Shown here one piece after another: positions 1 through 8,693 of a DNA stretch of 64,000 nucleotides. Every line of letters begins with the position of its first letter. Within the stretch, counting starts at the first letter, position 1. The notes under the pieces were generated by a model. The model made no database searches. It had not been told where the DNA came from and saw nothing but the letters and a program-made list of their open reading frames with translations. The translations under genes and the position numbers were made by a program. The DNA comes from Duganella sp. BJB480 (GTDB taxonomy: Bacteria > Pseudomonadota > Gammaproteobacteria > Burkholderiales > Burkholderiaceae_D), in the NCBI GenBank assembly GCA_003416985.1, contig QVIN01000005.1:496001-560000 (forward strand), in the 5' to 3' direction.

Positions 1-1438
1 CCTGGCGCAGCACGGCCGGTGCCAGCAGCGCGGCGGCGCCGGTGGTGGATTCGAACGGGTTGTAGGCGCCGGTGCGGACCAGTTCCTCGAACTTGTCGCC
101 GCTCATGTAACCGGCCAGGGCGCGGTCGGTTTGCTTGTTTTGCGAATGGGTGAAGGCGCCGCCGACATCCCAGCCCGCGTACGAGCTGTCGATGCCCAGC
201 ACGAAGTGGGCCGCGTCGGTGCGGTACTCGTCGGTACGGCCGCCGGCATCGGCGCCGCGGTAGTACCACAGCGCGTCGGTGACGTCGTTCGGATTGATCT
301 TCTGGCCCGGCAGCAGCGGCACGACGCTCTTGTTGTAGGCGCCGATGTAGCTGTTGTTGATGGTCTTCACGCCCGACACCGGATCGGTGCTGAACACCGT
401 CAGCGGCTGGGCGGCCGGCGCGTAGCGCGCGGTGTTGGTGAACTTCGACAGCACCACTTCGGTGAACACGGTGGTGTCCTGGCCGAGGCGCTTGGTGGCG
501 GAGGCAAAGATGCTGTCGCGCTTCAGCTCAGGCAGCAGCTGGACCGTGGAAGCGTAGTCGAAACGGCAGGCGCCGCTGCGCGAGAAGGTGTGCGGCTGGG
601 TGCAGGAACCTTTGTTGAGCAGGTCGGTGTTGAGCACCACGTCGTCGTTGGCGGTCACCACTTCGACGTTGGCCGGGGTCGAGTTGATACTGGTTTGCCA
701 GGTGGCGTACTGCTTGCCGTCCTTCGTGAATTTATGCACGCCGGAGTTGGCGAAGTCGCGCTGGCTGGCGTTCAGTTCCTTCTGCTCGTCGTGGCTGTAG
801 GCCAGCAGCACGTTGTAGCCGTCCGCTTCCAGATCGCCGAAGCCTTTGGAGATGGAGATGTTGGTGCTCTTGCCGCCCGATTTCTGCGGCGCGTTGACGG
901 TGCCCTCGATGGTCAGGTCGCGCTGGTTCTTTTTCAGGATGAAGTTGACCACGCCGGCGATCGCGTCCGAGCCGTACAGGGTCGAGGCGCCGTCGGTCAG
1001 GATCTCCACGCGCTCGACGGCCGACAATGGAATGCTGGCCAGGTTGACCGCGCTGCCGGTGCCGTAGGGCGCCATGCGGCGGCCGTTGAGCAGCACCAGC
1101 GTGTACTGGGTGCCGATGGCGTGGATCGACGCGGTTTGCACGCCGCCGCCGCCGCCGTTGACCGAGGTCGACGAGGTGATGAAGCCCTGCATCGACGGCA
1201 GTTGCGCGACCAGGTCGGCCACGTTGTTGGCGCCGCTTTGCTCGATGTCCGCGCGGGTCAGCGTCTGGACCGGCAGCGAACCTTCCTTGGCGATCCGTTT
1301 GATCGACGAACCGGTGATCTCGACGCGGGCGACGTTGTCGCTGTCGCTGGTTTGCGCGAATGCTGCGTGCATCCCCAGGGCCAGGCCGCCGGCGCACAAC
1401 AGGCGTACAGAGCGGGACAATACAGTTTCAACCATCAT
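1..1438 (-). CDS. TonB-dependent receptor, N-terminal part (C-terminus beyond window)
   Basis: Outer-membrane receptor of the TonB-dependent family, importing a substrate that cannot be told from the sequence. The reading frame is open from an ATG at 1438 to the left edge, giving about 479 residues. A signal peptide ends near the Ala-Phe-Ala-Gln motif about 29 residues in. It is followed by a short segment EITGSSIKRI and a plug domain containing Gln-Thr-Leu-Thr-Arg-Ala-Asp-Ile and a Leu-Asn-Gly-Arg-Arg motif, then the start of the beta-barrel. The start is ATG-ATG; a GGGAG ribosome site lies just upstream. The opposite strand carries long spurious frames caused by high GC. The barrel end and any TonB-box partner lie outside the window. 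Confidence 0.9.
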   Translation of the reverse strand, partial: MMVETVLSRSVRLLCAGGLALGMHAAFAQTSDSDNVARVEITGSSIKRIAKEGSLPVQTLTRADIEQSGANNVADLVAQLPSMQGFITSSTSVNGGGGGVQTASIHAIGTQYTLVLLNGRRMAPYGTGSAVNLASIPLSAVERVEILTDGASTLYGSDAIAGVVNFILKKNQRDLTIEGTVNAPQKSGGKSTNISISKGFGDLEADGYNVLLAYSHDEQKELNASQRDFANSGVHKFTKDGKQYATWQTSINSTPANVEVVTANDDVVLNTDLLNKGSCTQPHTFSRSGACRFDYASTVQLLPELKRDSIFASATKRLGQDTTVFTEVVLSKFTNTARYAPAAQPLTVFSTDPVSGVKTINNSYIGAYNKSVVPLLPGQKINPNDVTDALWYYRGADAGGRTDEYRTDAAHFVLGIDSSYAGWDVGGAFTHSQNKQTDRALAGYMSGDKFEELVRTGAYNPFESTTGAAALLAPAVLRQ

Positions 1439-1952
1439 TATTTTCTTGCTCCCATTTGAAAACGGTAAACACAGGGGTGTGATTTGTTTTTTTTATCGGC
1501 GATGCCTTGCCGTTTGAAAAAAACACCAACGTTCTTTTCATCTGGTCATCAGATCACTTGGCGACATTTACTGTCAACGGACAAGCTCGCATGAAGATAC
1601 CTGGTTGTCATTGTTTACGACATGGCAAGAATGCGCCAAAAGAGGGGTAAAAAACGCTCTAATTTGGTGCGCTCGGCAAAAAAATGATGTGTAACGTTGA
1701 TTTATCCTCAAAAAAGAAGCGAATATCTGGTGATATCGTCGGTTGGCCGCAACAAGTTGGTGCGGTGCAATTTTATGAACCTGTCTTCATTCCGACACGC
1801 AGCGTTACATTTATGCGACAAGCGACCCCTTGGCGGCCGCGTCGAGGTTGCCGCTATGCAAGCCCCTGTTAGTTAACGGCTATCGGGCGATGATTCCGGC
1901 GGCGGAAAATATGTTGTATTGTTCCAGCACTTACAAGGGCTCGAGGAAGTCT
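1439..1952. other. Divergent intergenic region, about 510 bp
   Basis: This gap separates the reverse-strand receptor from the forward-strand peptide importer, so it should hold both promoters. It is clearly AT-richer than the flanking genes. I see repeated 'gttaca/tgtaac' words but no promoter I can assign firmly. A 62-codon open frame at 1684-1872 has no credible ribosome site or family resemblance and is not called. Confidence 0.5.
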
Positions 1953-3737
1953 ATGCAGCGCATCAAATTCGCCGTCGTGGTGGCCGCCGCGTGCTGGTCG
2001 CTGACGGCGCTGGCGGGGACGCCGGTCAAAACCCTGCGCTACATCCTGCCGGCGGCCGAGGCCAGCTTCGATCCGGCGCTGGGGCGCGACTTATATACCG
2101 GCCACATCACCGAAGCCATCTTCGAGACCCTGTACACCTACGATTACCTGGCGCGCCCGGTCAAGCTGGCGCCCGAGACGGCGGCCGCGCTGCCGGAAGT
2201 GTCGGCCGACGGCCGCAGCTACCTGATCCGGCTGAAGCGGGGCGTGCACTTCACGCCCGATCCCGCGTTCGGCGGCAAGCCGCGCGAGCTGACCGTGGCC
2301 GATTACGTCTACTCGTGGAAGCGGCTGTTCGACCCCCGGCTGGCCTCGCCCAACAGCTGGCTGCTGGAGGGCAAGGTCGTCGGCCTGGACGCGCTGGCCG
2401 AGCGGGCCAGACAGACCGGCCGTTTCGACTACGATGCCGACGTGCCCGGCCTGGAGCAGATCGACCGCTACACGCTGCGCATCCACCTGACCCATACCGA
2501 TTTCAGCCTGGGCATGATCCTGGCCTACGAACCGCTGGCGGCGGTGGCGCGCGAGGTGGTGGAGAAGTACGGCGACAACAAGGGCGAGGTGGCCGGCCAC
2601 CCGGTCGGCACCGGCGTCTACCGGCTGGGCCAGTGGATACGCGGCAGCCGCATCGTCCTCGAGGAGAACACCGGCCACCGCGCCGAAACCTGGGACTTCG
2701 CGCCCAGCGCCGAGGACCGCGCGGACGACGAGCGCATCGTGCGCCAGATGAAGGGCAAGAAGATCCCGCAGATCGGCCGCATCGAGATCAGCGTCCAGCT
2801 GGAGGACCAGTCGCGCTGGCTGTCCTTCACCAGCGGCGAGGCCGACCTGTTCTGGCTGGACGGCCCGCTGGCGCCCAAGGCGCTGGTCGAAGGCAAGCTG
2901 CGGCCGGAGCTGGCGGCGCGCGGCATCCAGCTGTCGCGCATCGTCGATCCGGTGCTGACCTATTACTACTGGAATATGCGCGACCCGGTGGTGGGCGGCT
3001 TCGGCAAGGAGAAGATCGCCCTGCGCCGCGCCATCGCCATGGCGCACGACGTCGACGAGGAGATCCGCCTGGTGCTCAACAGCGAGGGGCGGCGGCTGGT
3101 GTTTCCCATCCCGCCCGGCGTGGACGGCCACGACCCGGCCTACCAAGGCCTGCTGCGCTACGATCCGGTGCTGGCCAACCGGCTGCTGGACCGCTACGGT
3201 TATAAAAAGGGCGCGGACGGCTGGCGCACCCAGCCGGACGGCAAGCCGCTGCTGATCCGCTACACCTCGCGCAACGAGGCGGCCGGCGTGCTGATGGCCG
3301 AGCTGTGGCGCAAGACCTACAACCGGCTCGGCATCCGCATGGACAACCAGCGCATGATCTTCAGCGACATCCAGCAGGCCGAGATGCTGTGCAAGCTGCA
3401 GACCCGCACCTACCAGTGGCTGGCCGACTACCCGGACGGCGACAACTTCATGCAGCTGTTCTACGGGAAGAACATCAACCAGAACAACAACGGCTGCTAC
3501 CAGGACGCGCAGTTCGACCAGTGGTACGAGGCCAGCCACGGCATGCCGCCGGGCCCGGCGCGCGACGCCCTGTACCGCAAGATGGCGCGGCTGCTGGAGG
3601 TGCAGGCGGCGGCCATGCCGGCCTACTCGCGCTACCGCAGCATGCTGGCGCAACCGGGCGTGCTGGGGTATAAGAAGCATCCCATCCTGCATCAGGAATG
3701 GAAGTACATCGATATCGAACGCAAGGACCGGGAATGA
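1953..3737 (+). CDS. Peptide ABC transporter substrate-binding protein (SBP family 5, YejA-like)
   Basis: Periplasmic solute receptor of the oligopeptide family (SBP_bac_5), 594 residues, close to E. coli YejA in length. The start at 1953 is preferred over upstream in-frame ATGs because it follows AGGAAG and begins a clear signal peptide (MQRIKFAVVVAAACWSLTAL, cleaved near Ala-Gly). After it come family features: a segment with FDPALGRDLYTGHI, the ETLYTYD stretch, HPVGTGVYRL and a late YPDGDN region. It is the first gene of a four-gene operon with two permeases and a double ATPase. It overlaps the next gene by ATGA, which implies translational coupling. The exact ligand (di-, oligo- or modified peptide) is not determinable here. 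Confidence 0.88.
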   Translation: MQRIKFAVVVAAACWSLTALAGTPVKTLRYILPAAEASFDPALGRDLYTGHITEAIFETLYTYDYLARPVKLAPETAAALPEVSADGRSYLIRLKRGVHFTPDPAFGGKPRELTVADYVYSWKRLFDPRLASPNSWLLEGKVVGLDALAERARQTGRFDYDADVPGLEQIDRYTLRIHLTHTDFSLGMILAYEPLAAVAREVVEKYGDNKGEVAGHPVGTGVYRLGQWIRGSRIVLEENTGHRAETWDFAPSAEDRADDERIVRQMKGKKIPQIGRIEISVQLEDQSRWLSFTSGEADLFWLDGPLAPKALVEGKLRPELAARGIQLSRIVDPVLTYYYWNMRDPVVGGFGKEKIALRRAIAMAHDVDEEIRLVLNSEGRRLVFPIPPGVDGHDPAYQGLLRYDPVLANRLLDRYGYKKGADGWRTQPDGKPLLIRYTSRNEAAGVLMAELWRKTYNRLGIRMDNQRMIFSDIQQAEMLCKLQTRTYQWLADYPDGDNFMQLFYGKNINQNNNGCYQDAQFDQWYEASHGMPPGPARDALYRKMARLLEVQAAAMPAYSRYRSMLAQPGVLGYKKHPILHQEWKYIDIERKDRE

Positions 3738-4672
3738 TTGCTTATGTGGTGCGCCGCCTGTGGCAGATGCTGCCGACCATGCTGGGCGTGGTGTTGCTGG
3801 TGTTCGTGCTGTTCAACTGGGTGGGCGGCGACCCGGCCTTCATCCTGGCCGGTAAGATGGCCAACGCCGAGAGCATCGCCAACATCCGCCGCCAGCTGGG
3901 CGTGGACCAGCCGTACTACGTGCAGCTGTGGATCTTCGTCAAGCAGATCGCCAGCTTCGATTTCGGCCTGAGCTGGGCGACCGGCGAGCCGGTGTCGCAC
4001 ATCATCGCCACGCGGCTGGGGCCGTCGCTGACGGTGCTGCTGCCGCTGACGCTGCTGGAGACGCTGCTGGGCATCGCGCTGGCGCTGGGCGTCGCCTTCG
4101 TGCGCGGCTCGCTGACCGACCGCGCGGTGATGATCGCCTGCACCGTCGGCATGTCGGTCAGCATCCTGGTGTACATCATCGTGTTCCAGTACGGGCTGGC
4201 GTACAAGCTGGGCTTGTTCCCGGTGCAGGGCTGGGGCGAGGGCTTCTGGGAGAACCTGCTGCGCTACGCCACCTTGCCCATCCTGATCGGCCTGGCCGTC
4301 TCGATCGCGCCCACGCTGCGGCTGTACCGCAGCTTCGTGCTGGACGAGGTCGGCCAGGACTACGTGCGTACCGCGCGCGCCAAGGGCCTGGGCGAGCGGC
4401 GTGTGATGTGGGTGCATGTGCTGCGCAACGCCGCCATCCCCATCATCACGCATGTGATGGCCAACCTGCCGGCGTTGCTGATCGGCGCCTTCCTGCTGGA
4501 GCGTTTCTTCGGCATCCCCGGCATCGGCCGCGAGGTGATCCTGGCCGTGGAGCGCAGCGACTTCCCGGTGATCAAGGCGATCACCGTCTACGTGGCGGCG
4601 GCCACCATGGTGTTCAACCTGCTCACGGACCTGATGTACCAGGCGGTCGATCCGCGGGTGCAGCTGACATGA
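3734..4672 (+). CDS. Peptide ABC transporter inner-membrane permease (YejB/DppB-like)
   Basis: Inner-membrane subunit of the peptide importer, 312 residues with about six membrane segments. The N-terminus MIAYVVRRLWQMLPTMLGVV is the standard first helix of DppB/OppB-type permeases. The coupling loop with Arg-Thr-Ala-Arg-Ala-Lys-Gly-Leu (EAA-type) sits in the C-terminal half, followed by ERFFGIPGIGRE. The start is the ATG at 3734 that overlaps the previous stop; a longer in-frame start at 3698 lies inside the upstream gene and would spoil the N-terminal helix. It is shorter than E. coli YejB (about 364 residues). Confidence 0.9.
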   Translation: MIAYVVRRLWQMLPTMLGVVLLVFVLFNWVGGDPAFILAGKMANAESIANIRRQLGVDQPYYVQLWIFVKQIASFDFGLSWATGEPVSHIIATRLGPSLTVLLPLTLLETLLGIALALGVAFVRGSLTDRAVMIACTVGMSVSILVYIIVFQYGLAYKLGLFPVQGWGEGFWENLLRYATLPILIGLAVSIAPTLRLYRSFVLDEVGQDYVRTARAKGLGERRVMWVHVLRNAAIPIITHVMANLPALLIGAFLLERFFGIPGIGREVILAVERSDFPVIKAITVYVAAATMVFNLLTDLMYQAVDPRVQLT

Positions 4673-5766
4673 CGGCCATCGTGCACAACACCTCGCCCGG
4701 TTTGTGGCGCCTGGCCTGGCGGCGCCTGCGCGCCGACCGCGTGGCGATGGCGTCGCTGGCCGTGGTGGCGGCCTTCCTGCTGATGCTGGTGCTGTCGGCC
4801 AGCGGGCTGATCGTGGCGGACTGGGAGGACGAGGTCGGCGTCAACTACGCGCCGCCCGGCTTTGTCGGCGCCACGCAGACGGCGCCGGCCACGGCGGCGC
4901 AGGCGGCGCAAGCCTTGCCGGACAATCCCTTCGATCCGCTGGCCGACGACATCCGCGCCTTGCGCGCGCAGATGGCCGACACCGGCGCGATCGACATGTA
5001 TGGCGTGACCGATCCGCTGGCCGCCGACATGGCGCAGCTGCGCGCCGACGGCAGCGGCAAGGCGGCCCATGCTGGCGCTGGCCGTCTGGCGACCCTGCCG
5101 TTCGGCGCCGACAAATGGGGCCACGACATCCTCAAGAAAACCATCAAGGGTGGCGAGACCTCGATCGTGGTCGGTCTGGTGGCGGCGCTGCTGGCGGTCA
5201 GCCTGGGCAGCCTGTTCGGCGCGCTGTCCGGCTACTTCGGCGGCGTGGTGGACGACTTGTTCAACTGGTTCTACAGCATCTTCACCGCCATCCCCTCGGT
5301 GCTGATGATACTGGCCGTGGCCGCCGTGCTGCAGCAGAAGGGCGTGGCCACCATCGTGCTGATCCTCGGCCTGACCGGCTGGACCGGCCCCTACCGCCTG
5401 ATCCGCGCCGAGTACATCAAGCACAAGGCGCGCGAATACGTGCTGGCCGCCGACGCCATCGGCGCCTCGCACTGGCGCCGGATGTTCGTCCACATCTTCC
5501 CCAACGTCAGCCACGTCGCGCTGGTGCAGATGTCGATCCTGGTGGTCGGCTTCATCAAGGCCGAGGTCATCCTCAGCTTCCTCGGCTTCGGCGTGCCGGT
5601 CGGCGTGGTCTCGTGGGGCAGCATGCTCAACGAGGCGCAGAACGAATTGATCCTCGGCCGCTGGTGGCAACTGACCGCCGCCGCCATCGCCATGGCCCTG
5701 CTGGTGACGGCGTTCTCGCTGTTCACCGACGCCCTGCGCGACGCCCTCGACCCCAAGGTGAAATGA
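4669..5766 (+). CDS. Peptide ABC transporter inner-membrane permease (YejE/DppC-like) with periplasmic insert
   Basis: Second permease of the importer, 365 residues. After the first membrane helix there is a soluble insert of about 100 residues (Pro/Ala/Asp rich, containing DNPFDPLADDIRALRAQM) before the conserved PFGADKWGHDILKKTIKGG segment. YejE-type permeases carry a comparable insert that DppC lacks. The EAA loop is in the stretch AADAIGASHWRRMFVHIFPN. The start overlaps the preceding stop (ATGA at 4669-4672) and the end overlaps the ATPase gene, so all four subunits should be co-translated. Confidence 0.9.
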   Translation: MTAIVHNTSPGLWRLAWRRLRADRVAMASLAVVAAFLLMLVLSASGLIVADWEDEVGVNYAPPGFVGATQTAPATAAQAAQALPDNPFDPLADDIRALRAQMADTGAIDMYGVTDPLAADMAQLRADGSGKAAHAGAGRLATLPFGADKWGHDILKKTIKGGETSIVVGLVAALLAVSLGSLFGALSGYFGGVVDDLFNWFYSIFTAIPSVLMILAVAAVLQQKGVATIVLILGLTGWTGPYRLIRAEYIKHKAREYVLAADAIGASHWRRMFVHIFPNVSHVALVQMSILVVGFIKAEVILSFLGFGVPVGVVSWGSMLNEAQNELILGRWWQLTAAAIAMALLVTAFSLFTDALRDALDPKVK

Positions 5767-7493
5767 TGGACGACACACCATTGCTGGACATCGCCGACCT
5801 GCGCATCGCCTTCCGCATCGACCGCCACACCACGGTGGAGGCGGTCAAGGGCGTGTCGTTCCAGGTGCCGCGCAACGCCACCGTCGCGCTGGTGGGCGAA
5901 TCGGGCAGCGGCAAGTCGGTCAGCTCGCTCGCAGTGATGGGCCTGCTGCCGCCGGACACCACGCTGATCGACCCCGCCAGCCGCATCCGCTTCGACGGCC
6001 GCGACCTGCTGGCGCTGTCCGCCGGCGAGCGCCGCGCCCTGTGTGGCAAGGACATCGCGATGATCTTCCAGGAGCCGATGTCGTCGCTGAACCCGGTCTT
6101 CACGGTGGGCGCGCAGATCGTCGAGGTGCTGCGCCTGCACATGGGCATGAGCGCGGCCCAGGCCCGCCGCCGCGCGCTGGAGCTGCTGGACGAGGTCGGC
6201 ATTCCCGATCCCGCCGTCAAAATCGACGCCTACCCGAGTCAGATGTCCGGAGGCCAGCAGCAGCGGGTGATGATCGCCATGGCCATCGCCTGCGAGCCCA
6301 AGCTGCTGATCGCCGACGAGCCCACCACCGCGCTGGACGTCACGATCCAGAAGCAGATCATGGAACTGATCGCGCGCCTGCAAAAGCGGCACGCGATGGC
6401 GGTGTTGTTCATCACCCACGACCTAGGGCTGGTGGCCGAGATCGCCGACCACGTGATCGTCATGCGCCACGGCGAGGTGCGCGAAGCCGGCCCCGCGCAG
6501 CAGGTGCTCGGCCAGCCGCGCGACGGCTACACCAAGGCCTTGCTGCACTGCCGGCCGTCGCTGGACGCGCGGCCCTGGCACCTGCCGGTGATCGCCGACT
6601 ACCTGGCCGACGTCGAGCACCAGCGCTTCGCCGGCGGCGACATCGCCGAAGGGCAGGGCGTGACGCCGCTGCATCCGCTGGAACGCCAGCGCGGCTATCG
6701 GCCGGACGACCAGCCGGTGCTGGTGGTGAACAAGCTGAGCAAGAGCTTCCACCTGCGCGAAGGCTGGTTCGGCAAGCGCGAATTCCAGGCCGTGAAGGAC
6801 GTGTCGTTCACGCTGGCGCGCGGCAAGACACTGGGCGTGGTGGGGGAGTCCGGTTCGGGCAAGACCACCGTCGGCCTGACTTTGCTGCGGCTGCACCAGG
6901 CCAGCGGCGGCAGCGCCATGTTCGACGGCCGCGACCTGCTGGCGATGACGCCGCACGAATTCCAGGCCTACAAGCGCCGCATCCAGATCATTTTCCAGAA
7001 TCCGTACGCCTCGCTGAACCCGCGCTTCACGGTAGGGCAGATCCTGCTGGAGCCGATGCGCATCCACCGCATCGGCGCCGACGACCGCGAGCGCACCGCC
7101 ATCGCGCACGAGCTGCTGGAAAAAGTCGGCCTGCCGGCCACGGCCTTCCAGCGCTATCCGCACGAGTTCTCCGGCGGCCAGCGTCAGCGCATCGCCATCG
7201 CCCGCTGCCTGACGATGAAGCCGGAGATCCTGGTGTGTGACGAATCGGTGTCGGCGCTGGACGTTTCGGTGCAGGCGCAGGTGCTGAACCTGCTGCAGGA
7301 CCTGCAGGACGAATTCGGGCTATCGTACATCTTCATCTCGCACGACCTGTCGGTGGTGAAATACATCGCCGACCAGGTGATGGTGATGCACCGTGGCGAG
7401 GTGGTCGAGCTGGCCGATTCGGACCAGCTGTACCGCAATCCCGCGCACCCCTACACGCGCGCGCTGCTGGCGGCCATACCACGGCACGGTTAA
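5763..7493 (+). CDS. Double ATP-binding protein of the peptide ABC importer (YejF-like)
   Basis: Cytoplasmic motor of the importer, 576 residues with two complete ABC domains in one chain, as in YejF; Dpp/Opp systems use two separate proteins instead. Domain 1 has Walker A GESGSGKS at residues 45-52, signature MSGGQQQR and Walker B LLIADEPTTALD. Domain 2 has Walker A GESGSGKTT near residue 361, signature SGGQRQR and Walker B ILVCDESVSALD. In Walker B of domain 2 the residue after Glu is Ser rather than Pro, which is common in this family. Two adjacent ATGs (5763 and 5766) are possible starts; the first overlaps the upstream stop. Confidence 0.92.
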   Translation: MMDDTPLLDIADLRIAFRIDRHTTVEAVKGVSFQVPRNATVALVGESGSGKSVSSLAVMGLLPPDTTLIDPASRIRFDGRDLLALSAGERRALCGKDIAMIFQEPMSSLNPVFTVGAQIVEVLRLHMGMSAAQARRRALELLDEVGIPDPAVKIDAYPSQMSGGQQQRVMIAMAIACEPKLLIADEPTTALDVTIQKQIMELIARLQKRHAMAVLFITHDLGLVAEIADHVIVMRHGEVREAGPAQQVLGQPRDGYTKALLHCRPSLDARPWHLPVIADYLADVEHQRFAGGDIAEGQGVTPLHPLERQRGYRPDDQPVLVVNKLSKSFHLREGWFGKREFQAVKDVSFTLARGKTLGVVGESGSGKTTVGLTLLRLHQASGGSAMFDGRDLLAMTPHEFQAYKRRIQIIFQNPYASLNPRFTVGQILLEPMRIHRIGADDRERTAIAHELLEKVGLPATAFQRYPHEFSGGQRQRIAIARCLTMKPEILVCDESVSALDVSVQAQVLNLLQDLQDEFGLSYIFISHDLSVVKYIADQVMVMHRGEVVELADSDQLYRNPAHPYTRALLAAIPRHG

Positions 7494-7518
7494 GCGTTTT
7501 TTAAGATAAGATATCCGA

Positions 7519-8472
7519 ATGGCGAACTTAATCCTTTTATTGCAAGAATATGGCGTGCTGATCGTGTTCGCCGTGGTGCTGGTCGAGCAGATCGGCTTGC
7601 CGATTCCCGCGTTCCCGCTGCTGATCGTGGCCGGCGCGCTGAGCGTCAACGGCGACAGCAACTGGCTGGCCGTGCTGTCGGTGAGCGTGGTGGCCTGCCT
7701 GATCAGCGACTATTTCTGGTTCCGCGCCGGCCGCTACTACGGCAAGCGCATCCTGCGCCTGCTGTGCAAGATTTCGCTGTCGCCCGACTACTGCGTCAGC
7801 CAGACCGAGGACAACTTCAACCGCTGGGGCCCGAAGGCGCTGGTCGTGGCCAAGTTCATCCCCGGCTTCAACACCATCGCGCCGCCGCTCGCGGGTGCGC
7901 TGGGTACCACCAACGCCACCTTCCTTGGCTTCAGCATCGCCGGCGGCATCGTCTGGAGCGGCACCGGCATCGCCCTGGGCGCCGGCTTCCACACCCAGAT
8001 CGACCAGGTGCTGGACGTGCTGAGCACCATGGGCACCACCGCGCTGATCGTGCTGGGGGTGTTGCTGCTGTTGTTCGTCGTCTTCAAATATGTCGAGCGC
8101 AAGCGCTTCCGCCAGTCGGTGGAAATCGAGCGCATCACCATCGACGACCTGAAGAAGCTGCAGGAGCAGGGCAAGCACCCGGTGTTGATCGACGCCCGCA
8201 GCGCAACGGCGCAGATGCTGGAGCAGGCCGTGCCGGGCGCGCTGCTGTTCAATGGCGGCGAGCCGATCCCCGAGCTGATCGCGCTGGACAAGAACCACCA
8301 CATCATCGTCTACTGCAGCTGCCCGAACGACGTCACCGCCGCCCACGTGGCGAAGGAGCTGATCAGCCACGGCTACACGCGCGCGCGGCCGCTGCACGGC
8401 GGCCTGGACGCCTGGAACGCCGCCTTCGGCACGCCGCGCGAAGTGGACGAGGGCAATACAGCCTCCGTCTGA
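7519..8472 (+). CDS. DedA-family membrane protein fused to a rhodanese domain
   Basis: A 317-residue protein of two parts. Residues about 1-195 form a DedA/VTT membrane domain: the Glu of VLVEQIGLPIPAFP, the FRAGRYYGKR motif, and KFIPGFNTIAPPLAG. DedA proteins act in lipid scrambling and envelope homeostasis. Residues about 205-305 form a cytoplasmic rhodanese-like domain with an active-site loop IVYCSCPNDVTAA, where the first Cys is the expected catalytic one. A basic linker (YVERKRFRQ) follows the last helix. It starts 26 bp after the importer operon, and a strong terminator follows it. What the rhodanese does to the DedA function is unknown to me. Confidence 0.88.
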   Translation: MANLILLLQEYGVLIVFAVVLVEQIGLPIPAFPLLIVAGALSVNGDSNWLAVLSVSVVACLISDYFWFRAGRYYGKRILRLLCKISLSPDYCVSQTEDNFNRWGPKALVVAKFIPGFNTIAPPLAGALGTTNATFLGFSIAGGIVWSGTGIALGAGFHTQIDQVLDVLSTMGTTALIVLGVLLLLFVVFKYVERKRFRQSVEIERITIDDLKKLQEQGKHPVLIDARSATAQMLEQAVPGALLFNGGEPIPELIALDKNHHIIVYCSCPNDVTAAHVAKELISHGYTRARPLHGGLDAWNAAFGTPREVDEGNTASV

Positions 8473-8481
8473 CCCCGCCAC

Positions 8482-8506
8482 ACCGCCCGCCCGGGCGGTT
8501 TTTTTT
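8482..8506 (+). terminator. Rho-independent terminator after the DedA-rhodanese gene
   Basis: A GC-rich inverted repeat (CCGCCCG and CGGGCGG, 8483-8498) is followed directly by a run of eight T residues. It lies 10 bp after the stop codon. Confidence 0.85.
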
Positions 8507-8515
8507 GCCCCTGAA

Positions 8516-8529
8516 TGGGAGCGCTCCCA
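8516..8529. promoter_or_regulatory. LacI-family operator (CelR-type palindrome) upstream of glucokinase
   Basis: TGGGAGCGCTCCCA is a perfect 14-bp palindrome, extended to 16 bp by flanking A/T. It is identical to the operator described for the LacI-family regulator CelR of Thermobifida fusca and has the central CG typical of LacI-family sites. It lies about 165 bp before the glucokinase start and just after the preceding gene's terminator. No LacI-type regulator gene is in the window. Confidence 0.7.
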
Positions 8530-8614
8530 TGGCGCACTGGCGCCCCGAAAACCGTAGTCATACTACGCAGAAAATATTCCGCATTGTAATTTCTTGTGGC
8601 AAAGCCGCAGCATG

Positions 8615-8629
8615 TGTACTAAAACTACA
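8615..8629. promoter_or_regulatory. Possible HexR-like operator upstream of glucokinase
   Basis: TGTACTAAAACTACA is a 15-bp imperfect palindrome matching the TGTA-N7-TACA shape of HexR sites that control glucose catabolism genes in proteobacteria. It lies 65 bp before the glucokinase start. A second inverted repeat, CGTAGT-cat-ACTACG, lies at about 8552-8566. The assignment is by pattern only. Confidence 0.4.
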
Positions 8630-8693
8630 AACTTCACTTGCTTCGGATAGTGAAAATACCTTAAGCTTAGGCCTCAACTATTTTCGATCTATC

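Noticed and set aside
1684..1872. 62-codon forward frame in the first intergenic region
   Set aside because: Weak start context, no similarity, lies where promoters are expected.
2091..3692. 533-codon reverse frame opposite the solute-binding protein
   Set aside because: Shadow of a gene with clear family motifs; composition (His/Val/Gln/Ala) is typical of GC-rich antisense frames.
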